A DNA stretch of 64,000 nt from Sipunculus nudus (Eukaryota; Annelida; Sipuncula; Golfingiida; Sipunculidae), in assembly GCA_026874595.1 (NCBI GenBank), contig CM049308.1, positions 18,786,001 through 18,850,000 on the forward strand, written 5' to 3'. The position numbers and the translations under genes are program-made. Numbering within the stretch: position 1 is the first letter of the stretch; each line of letters opens with the position of its first letter. Below, one piece after another: positions 58,069 through 64,000 of the stretch. The notes below the pieces were generated by a model. The model was not told the DNA's origin. It did no database searches and was given only the letters and a program-made list of their open reading frames with translations.

Positions 58069-58680
58069 AAATGTATATGAAAATATATTTAACTGAGGCA
58101 GCACAAACCTAATTTTCAAATCCCAAATGTTCAACATGAAATTAATACACTTTAAAGATTCATAAAATTTTGCATTATATTTTGTATTACATCACTTTGT
58201 TTGTACATTTTGACAGATACCAGAATATTTAAAGGAGAAAACACTAAACTTCATGAATATTCAACATATTTGTTATGTGAATAGGTCCCTTTAAATTGCT
58301 TAATGTATACAACAATATGATGATGATGATCTTGATGATAATGATGATGATGATTATTTTGTTTTATTATTATTATTATAATTATTAATATTATTGTTTT
58401 TATTTTAATAAGTCTCTAAAAGGGAAATTTAAAATATTATTATTTATTAAATTGTTATCTGTCTCGTAAGTGGAAATTAAAACTATAATTGTTTCCTCCA
58501 GTGGCAAAATATAAATAAATTATATTTATTTTGGAATGCTTTATCAGGTCAATATAACAATAGCGATATTAGATGTGAAGCAGAAACCAACAGTGATGTG
58601 CAATGTACTGAGATTATTAGTTCACTGCCGATAATGTCAATTATCTTCAAGATACGATGGATTCTAATCAATATCATTCC
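58069..58680 (+). repeat. Class ii intergenic spacer, copy 5, right part
   Basis: Continues the homology with 22541-23300, with a (GAT)n/(ATT)n tract at 58315-58400. It does not have the SINE found at 22788. Confidence 0.65.
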
Positions 58681-58938
58681 GTATTTCACACAGTAATTAT
58701 AATGAGGTCAATGAGGTATTGAATCACTCAAGCAGAACCATACTTAATCATTTCCATTAGTTGACGATCTCTCATGGGGAACATCCAAAGTCACTCAGAC
58801 GTGACGTACCTGCTCCTTTATAACTGCTCACACTGTGGTACTCGGTATGGAGGATGCAGACGACGGGAGAACTACTCACTGACATTCCTCACATTGAAAC
58901 TCATGTCACCGATGATCTGTCATATGAATACAGCAAGG

Positions 58939-59005
58939 ATAAAACCTGCAGCATCACGGCTCAGCTTCAGTTTTCTCGTCAGTCTCACACAAGAGTAGTA
59001 CAGAA
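58939..59005 (+). promoter_or_regulatory. Core promoter of the 59006 copy
   Basis: ATAAAA 58939-58944, TCAG A at 58969, long leader. Confidence 0.55.
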
Positions 59006-59320
59006 ATGAAGTCTATTATCAGAAAGTGTCCCCGCACACAGCTTCACAAGCTGAAAAATAAGCTCAGCAGGTCATGTGACCAGATAGAGGTGCTGTGTGG
59101 AAGGGTCAATGATCTTCGCAGGGGTTAGAAGCGTGCTCAAACCCATGGAATCAAGTGTGTGATGCGCAGCCTCAAGATGCAGCTACAGGTGTACGAAGGA
59201 GTGTGGTCAGTGTACCAGCACTGTGCCAGTCAGCAAACTGCTGCTCTGATGCTGTTGGAGCACAAAATGGCTGCTAGTCATGTAGGTGGTGAGTCCTCAC
59301 CAGCCAGGATGGAGGACTGA
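59006..59320 (+). pseudogene. 104-residue family copy 14, stop at codon 41
   Basis: Tyr41 is TAG (CGCAGGGGTTAG), ending the product at 40 residues. Also E17K, N21S, R40G, N46T, N49I, Q64E and A78T. N46T and N49I link it to the 23626 copy. Class ii flank with the same TTATATTGTTAG junction as the 35397 copy. Confidence 0.8.
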
Positions 59321-59344
59321 TTGTCTTGGTCTTGTACCACCAAT

Positions 59345-59360
59345 GGTTCTTATCAGAACC
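59345..59360 (+). terminator. Histone-type 3' stem-loop, loop TATC
   Basis: GGTTCTTATCAGAACC; intact behind a dead frame. Confidence 0.6.
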
Positions 59361-60330
59361 ACACATCTTCTAGATCTATAACTTTACTTTCACCACACAT
59401 TTTCACCACACATCACCCTTTCTGTTTTTATCCAGTGTTTACATGTTGATCTCTTTTACCGCTATCATTTATATAATTTAGTGTTTCACTTAAAATAATT
59501 TCTGTCTTCTTATTATATTGTTAGATTTTGATTGAATATAAAAGTTTCTCAGGAAATGATTCCGACACACTTGACTTGTTTACCCCAATTCACTTGTTTT
59601 ATACCTGTTTTGGTTCTGTTAATGAGGGTCTGTTTACCTATATATACCGATCTTGCGCATGCGTGGCAACTCCCGAGCTAGGAAAAGATAAATGAAAGAA
59701 GGAACACAGAGGAAACACCAGTTGGAAGCTTTAAACATCTTGATTTCGGATGTTGCAGGGTTCGGCTGACATGTTTCGAGCGGGCTATGTGTATCATTTA
59801 CGCCACTGATCGCGCCCGGTGCAATCTCATTTCCACGTGTGCACAGGAGTAAGAAAACTGTTTAAAAACGAAATATTGGCAGATACCAGAATATTTTAAG
59901 GAAAAACACTAAACTTCATGTTCCTTTAACATACTTGCTATGTGACCAGGTCCCTTACATTACTTAATGCATGAAAAACTATAATGATGATGATAATGAT
60001 GATGATTATAAATATTTTTATTATAATTAGTATTATAATTATTATTATAATAATAATAATTATTATTATTATTACTATTATTATTATTATTATAAAAATG
60101 GAAATTTAAAACAGAATCTTTCCTCTCAAGAGAATTAAAAAAATCAATTTGATATTGTTTAATTTAAAATACTTTACCAAGTCTATATGATTATAGATAT
60201 ATTGGATTTAAGAAAGGCAGAATCTGAGAGAGATCCACACAGTACTGAGGGTTTACTTTAGATAATATTAATTATCTTCACCATACGATGGACTCTAATA
60301 TTATTCAATATTTCACACAGTAATTATAAA
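59361..60330 (+). repeat. Short intergenic spacer, unit 5
   Basis: Duplicate of 35752-36770, with CTTGCGCATGCGTGGC at about 59651, TGATCGCGCCCGGTGC at about 59808 and a shorter ATT/TAA tract (59985-60090). No gene. Confidence 0.65.
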
Positions 60331-60566
60331 GAGGTCAATGAGGTATTGAATCACTCAATCAGAACCATCCGTTATCATCTCCATTTGTTGACAATCTCTT
60401 AGGGAGAACATCCAACGTCAGTCAGCCATGACGAGAACTCCTCACTTATAACTGCTCACTCTGTGGTACTCAGTACGGAGGATGCAGACCAGTTGAGAAC
60501 TACTCACTGACATTCCTCACACTAAAACTCGTGTCACTGATGATCTGTCACATGGATACAGAAGAG

Positions 60567-60621
60567 ATAAAACCTGCAGCATCACGGCTCAACTTCAGTC
60601 TCACACAAGAGTAGTACAGAA
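60567..60621 (+). promoter_or_regulatory. Core promoter of the 60622 copy
   Basis: ATAAAA 60567-60572, TCAG A at 60597, short leader. Confidence 0.55.
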
Positions 60622-60935
60622 ATGAAGTCTGTCATCAGAAAGTGTCCCCGCTCACAGCTCCACAAGCTGGAAAACAAGCTCAACAGGTCATGTGACCAGA
60701 TAGAGGTGTTGTGTGGCAGGGTCAACGATCTTCGCAGTATTACAAGCGAGCTCAAAACCATGGAAACAAGTGTGTGATGCGCAGCCTCAAGATGCAGCTA
60801 CAGGTGTTCCAAGGAGTGTGGTCAGTGTACCAGCACTGTGCCAGTCAGCAAGCTGCTGCTCTGATGCTGTTGGAGCACAAGATGGCTGCTAGTCATGTAG
60901 GTGGGGAGTCCTCACCAGCCAGAATGGAGGACTGA
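60622..60935 (+). pseudogene. 104-residue family copy 15, frameshifted
   Basis: Same single-base loss as the 37048 copy (CGCAGTATTAC), but the helix-breaking L16P and the G48R, Q76K and M88T changes of that copy are absent. Y63F is shared and I4V is private. Normal stop position and hairpin are retained; class iii flank. Confidence 0.8.
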
Positions 60936-60959
60936 GTGTCTTGGTCTTGTACCACCAAT

Positions 60960-60975
60960 GGTTCTTGTCAGAACC
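60960..60975 (+). terminator. Histone-type 3' stem-loop, loop TGTC
   Basis: GGTTCTTGTCAGAACC with a perfect stem. Confidence 0.6.
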
Positions 60976-62365
60976 ACACATCCTCCAGATCTCTAGCTTT
61001 TCTTTCATCATACAGTTATAAATTGTGTCATATTCCTGTGTTTAGTGAACCTATTTATAATCTTATTTATTACACCACTTTGTTGTTCAGCTGGCCTTCA
61101 AGTAGCCTTTTATCGGTCAATTTTTGTACAGTGTAATTATTAAATGTATTTATTGTGTCTGTTCAGAACTATTCATTAGATAACAAAATCAAAATAAAAG
61201 GTTTATTACCGAAACGAAATATAAATACGAAACATTTCCGGTCGAGTTCCAGTAAACCCGAGCATGACACAAAGCAAATTGTCGAAAATGTCCGAATAAT
61301 GTAGTTTGTTTTAAATTCTTTATCATCGAGAAAAATTCTGGATAGCATATCTCGCACAATTTTTAACATTACACATTTGTATAAAATCATTGCTATGTTC
61401 AAACAAAAAAGACTAGAACCAACTGATCCACTCAGTGTAATAAATGACATGTTTAACAGTTCCAGCATTAAAATAAGTTCCCGGTTATTATGTCAATGTG
61501 ACAATAATTAATCCAAAAAAGGACGAAACTAACGAAAAGGATAATCAATTAAAAAACATTTCATATTAAACAATGCAAACACATTATGATGATTATGTTT
61601 CATGAGCTCTACCAAGGAGGTAATGTTTTCACGCTTGTCTCTGTGTTTGTTTGATTTTAGCAAGATTAAGCAAAAATCGCTGCACTGAGTTCATGATGCG
61701 TCGTGGTTATAGCAATATAAGCCATTAAATTTAGGTCCAGATCCGAATACACTCCAGTTCGACTATATTACTGTAGTAAAAGAATGCGCTTAGCAGGACG
61801 CCCTTTTCGTCAATGTTATGTTTGCTAGAATATTGCCCGTTCGCGTTAGGTTTTTTAGAGAAGGCACAAAGACAGCCTCTTTATGCAAAATATCGCTTTT
61901 TTTCAGAACTACTGCATGGGGAAATAGAGAAAAGGTCCGCCTTCTGAACACATCGTTCCCGACAGTATACAAGACCAAAACCGTACATTTCGGAGGCGTC
62001 GCCACACAGTTGTTGCGGAACAACAGTCGAGTGGCCCCACAAACAATTATGATATTTATGTTTATTAGCCGAATGAGGGAAATAAAACCTTTAATTTAAG
62101 TCTTCATTAAGATCCAGTCTTTGTAATCCAATTGATAATTTCATTAGGGCGGCACGGTCACAAGGATATCATATATCTTAAGATAATGTCAGTATTCCAC
62201 ACCGTTAGAAACTGAGGTGGGAAGATTTGAAATGTTCCAGACAGGCAAATTTAGAAAAATAATGTCACATTAATTGGTGTCATGGAATCCCTGCTTGGGC
62301 TGAGTGCGATATGCTAAAACATATTGTATTATATGCATATTAAAATTAATACATTAATAAATGAA
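60976..62365 (+). repeat. Class iii 3' spacer, copy 5
   Basis: Near-identical to 37402-38789. The + strand frame 61818-62099 and minus frames at 61169-61468 and 61790-62023 overlap one another and are interrupted in the homologues. Confidence 0.6.
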
Positions 62366-62369
62366 TAGA

Positions 62370-62765
62370 TTAATTAATTCATTCTTCATTCCTTCACTCA
62401 TTCATTCAACCCATCTACTCATTCATTCATTTATTCGTTCATTCATATACTCATTTATTCACTCTTTCATTGATTGATTGATTCATTCACTCACTTATTC
62501 TTTCATTCATTCATTCATTCACTCATTCAATCATTCATTCATTCATTCACTCATTGACTCATTCATTCACTCATCCATTACTTAATTCACTCATTCATTC
62601 ATTCATTCGCTCAATCACTCACTCGCTCACTCATTCATTCATTCTTTCATTCATTCATTCATTCATATACTCATTCATTTACTCACTCATTGATTGATCC
62701 ATTAATTCACTCTGTCATTCTTTCATTCATTCATTCATTCATGCATTCATAAATACATTGATTGA
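62370..62765 (+). repeat. CATT-type tetranucleotide array, unit 5
   Basis: About 395 bases, a shorter version of the 38790 array with the same order of interruptions (CATCTACTC, TCGTTC, TGATTGATTG), so the two arrays were duplicated together and then changed in length. Confidence 0.92.
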
Positions 62766-62979
62766 TTCAGAGCATTACTGACTTACAGGTTTATCAAGCG
62801 TGACAACAGGTGCTCAGCATGACCTGCTCATTATACGGTACTCAGTGTGACGTATGTTCCACAAGGGAAAGCTACTCATTGACATTCCTCACTTAATTCA
62901 CCAAAGCAGAACCCTCCTCCATTAATAACCGATGGCTTCTCATGGGGAACAAACAAAGTCAGTTAAGCTTGAACACAAC

Positions 62980-63262
62980 TGCTCAATAATAACTGCTCAC
63001 TATGTGGTAACCAGAATGGAGGATCCAGGTCAGGGGAGAACTACTCACTGACATTCCTCACATTGAAACTCATGTCACAGATGATCTGTCATATGGATAC
63101 AACTTGGATAAAACCTGCGGAATCATGGCTCAGTCTGACACCAGAGAAGTACAAAGTCTGTCCTCAGAAAGTGTCCCCGTTCACAGGTTCACAAGCTGGA
63201 CACCATGCCTTCCACTGAAATGAAAACATGATGGTAAAAGTCCACAACAAAACACGGTAAGT
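62980..63262 (+). pseudogene. Class B truncated family copy 5
   Basis: Promoter module with ATAAAA near 63109, then GAGAAGTACAAAGTCTG with the same start-codon deletion as the 39.69 kb copy, and GGTAAGTTACG at about 63255. Confidence 0.65.
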
Positions 63263-64000
63263 TACGTAAAAAACCATAGGTGTGTTTACTTGTGTCTGAC
63301 CCCCGTGTTAATTATCCAAAGCAGGTCTGGTGAATTTTCTATAAAAAACCCAGTCATCACAGTCCTTATGAAATCACCAGTTATTGTAAAGCTTTGATAA
63401 CAATATTTAAGCCAGAATGGATTTATCATACAGGGATCATTTCTAGTATTATGAGTTTCTACGCTGTCTATATACTTCGCACACATCATTTCTTTACAAA
63501 GAAAACCATAATGTCTAAGGGTAAACCTAAATATAAGAAAACTATTTTCTGGTCGAGATTTTTATCATAGTTTTCGATATGACTAGTCCTGCCTCTCTGA
63601 CAAGGTCGGTAGAACCTCTGGTCGTCGGGAAGGTAAAACTGCCACCAGAATCTGAGAGCGAATCACTTTGGTAACGACGCTCTCCATCCATGAATGGGTA
63701 TGTGAGTGGACAGATACCACGTTGGTTATTGGAGATACCAGTCTGTGTGACACGCACGGAGTGTTTCTCAAGTAATAACATGATGGTGTTCCAGTATATC
63801 GGGACAGTACAAGGTTACTCCATACAAAAAAAGTCTGTTAAAAATAATAAATAATAAATATTGTGAGATTTTGACGGTCGGTTTCGCTCATTAGGCATCA
63901 TGAATTGTAGATAATGTTGTAATGCTCTTATATAACGATCTTCCTTTGCACAAATTGTGAATCCTGCAGTTACAATTTTTACGTCTTGTGGGGATGACTC
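63263..64000 (+). repeat. Class B 3' spacer with minus-strand open module, copy 5 (cut by window end)
   Basis: Near-identical to 39798-40510; minus-strand frame 63781-63542 open. The window ends at the GATGACTC junction where the next unit would start. Confidence 0.5.

Overview
The window looks like AT-rich nuclear DNA of an invertebrate animal. It has no bacterial operon structure and many (ATT)n, (GAT)n, (AT)n and CATT-type simple repeats. It carries a Ty3/Gypsy-type LTR element with a tRNA-Pro-like primer site, CR1/L2-like and other non-LTR fragments, tRNA-derived SINE-like pieces and a short inverted-repeat element. The style suggests a marine lophotrochozoan such as a mollusc, but the phylum is an inference.

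The main content is a tandem gene family. Fifteen copies of a short intronless gene encode, or once encoded, a basic 104-residue protein with five cysteines and two predicted helices. I do not recognise the protein. Copies start at 11306, 15967, 18136, 20038, 21631, 23626, 26039, 33257, 35397, 37048, 45700, 47831, 56016, 59006 and 60622, all on the + strand. Nine have an open frame over the full length, two of these having lost the normal stop. Six carry a stop or a 1-base frameshift. Five more truncated relatives ('class B') lie at about 13.38, 28.35, 39.69, 49.89 and 63.15 kb. Fourteen of the fifteen have an ATAAAA-like box exactly 30 bases upstream of the A of a TCAG initiator-like site, then a 5' leader of about 25 to 40 bases. 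All fifteen have, about 24 bases after the normal stop position, the hairpin GGTTCT-(loop)-AGAACC with a U-N-U-N type loop. This matches the metazoan replication-dependent histone mRNA 3' stem-loop, although the protein is not a recognisable histone. A histone-type, possibly SLBP/U7-processed and cell-cycle-linked, gene array for a non-histone protein is the most interesting reading of the window.

Layout: the copies sit in a higher-order repeat of roughly 11 to 15 kb. Each unit runs as follows: long spacer; one or more gene copies; a last copy with a distinctive 3' flank ('class iii'); about 1 kb of conserved spacer; a 0.25 to 0.5 kb CATT array; a class B copy; a spacer module with open frames on the minus strand; the next unit. 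Approximate units are 1-14420, 14420-29200 (lacks the usual long spacer start), 29200-40540, 40540-51400 and 51400 to the end. Comparing units gives empty sites for several insertions: the LTR element (932-8348), a CR1/L2-like LINE (about 51841-53500), another LINE 3' end (about 56928-58068), a SINE-like insert (22788-22945), a terminal-inverted-repeat element (26732-26944) and an unidentified insert with a 9-base target duplication (50477-51059).

No host gene outside this family can be supported. A weakly coding-like first-exon family beginning with a YY1-like AAAATGGCAGCC motif recurs in the long spacers. Most other open frames are translations of simple repeats or duplicated spacer.
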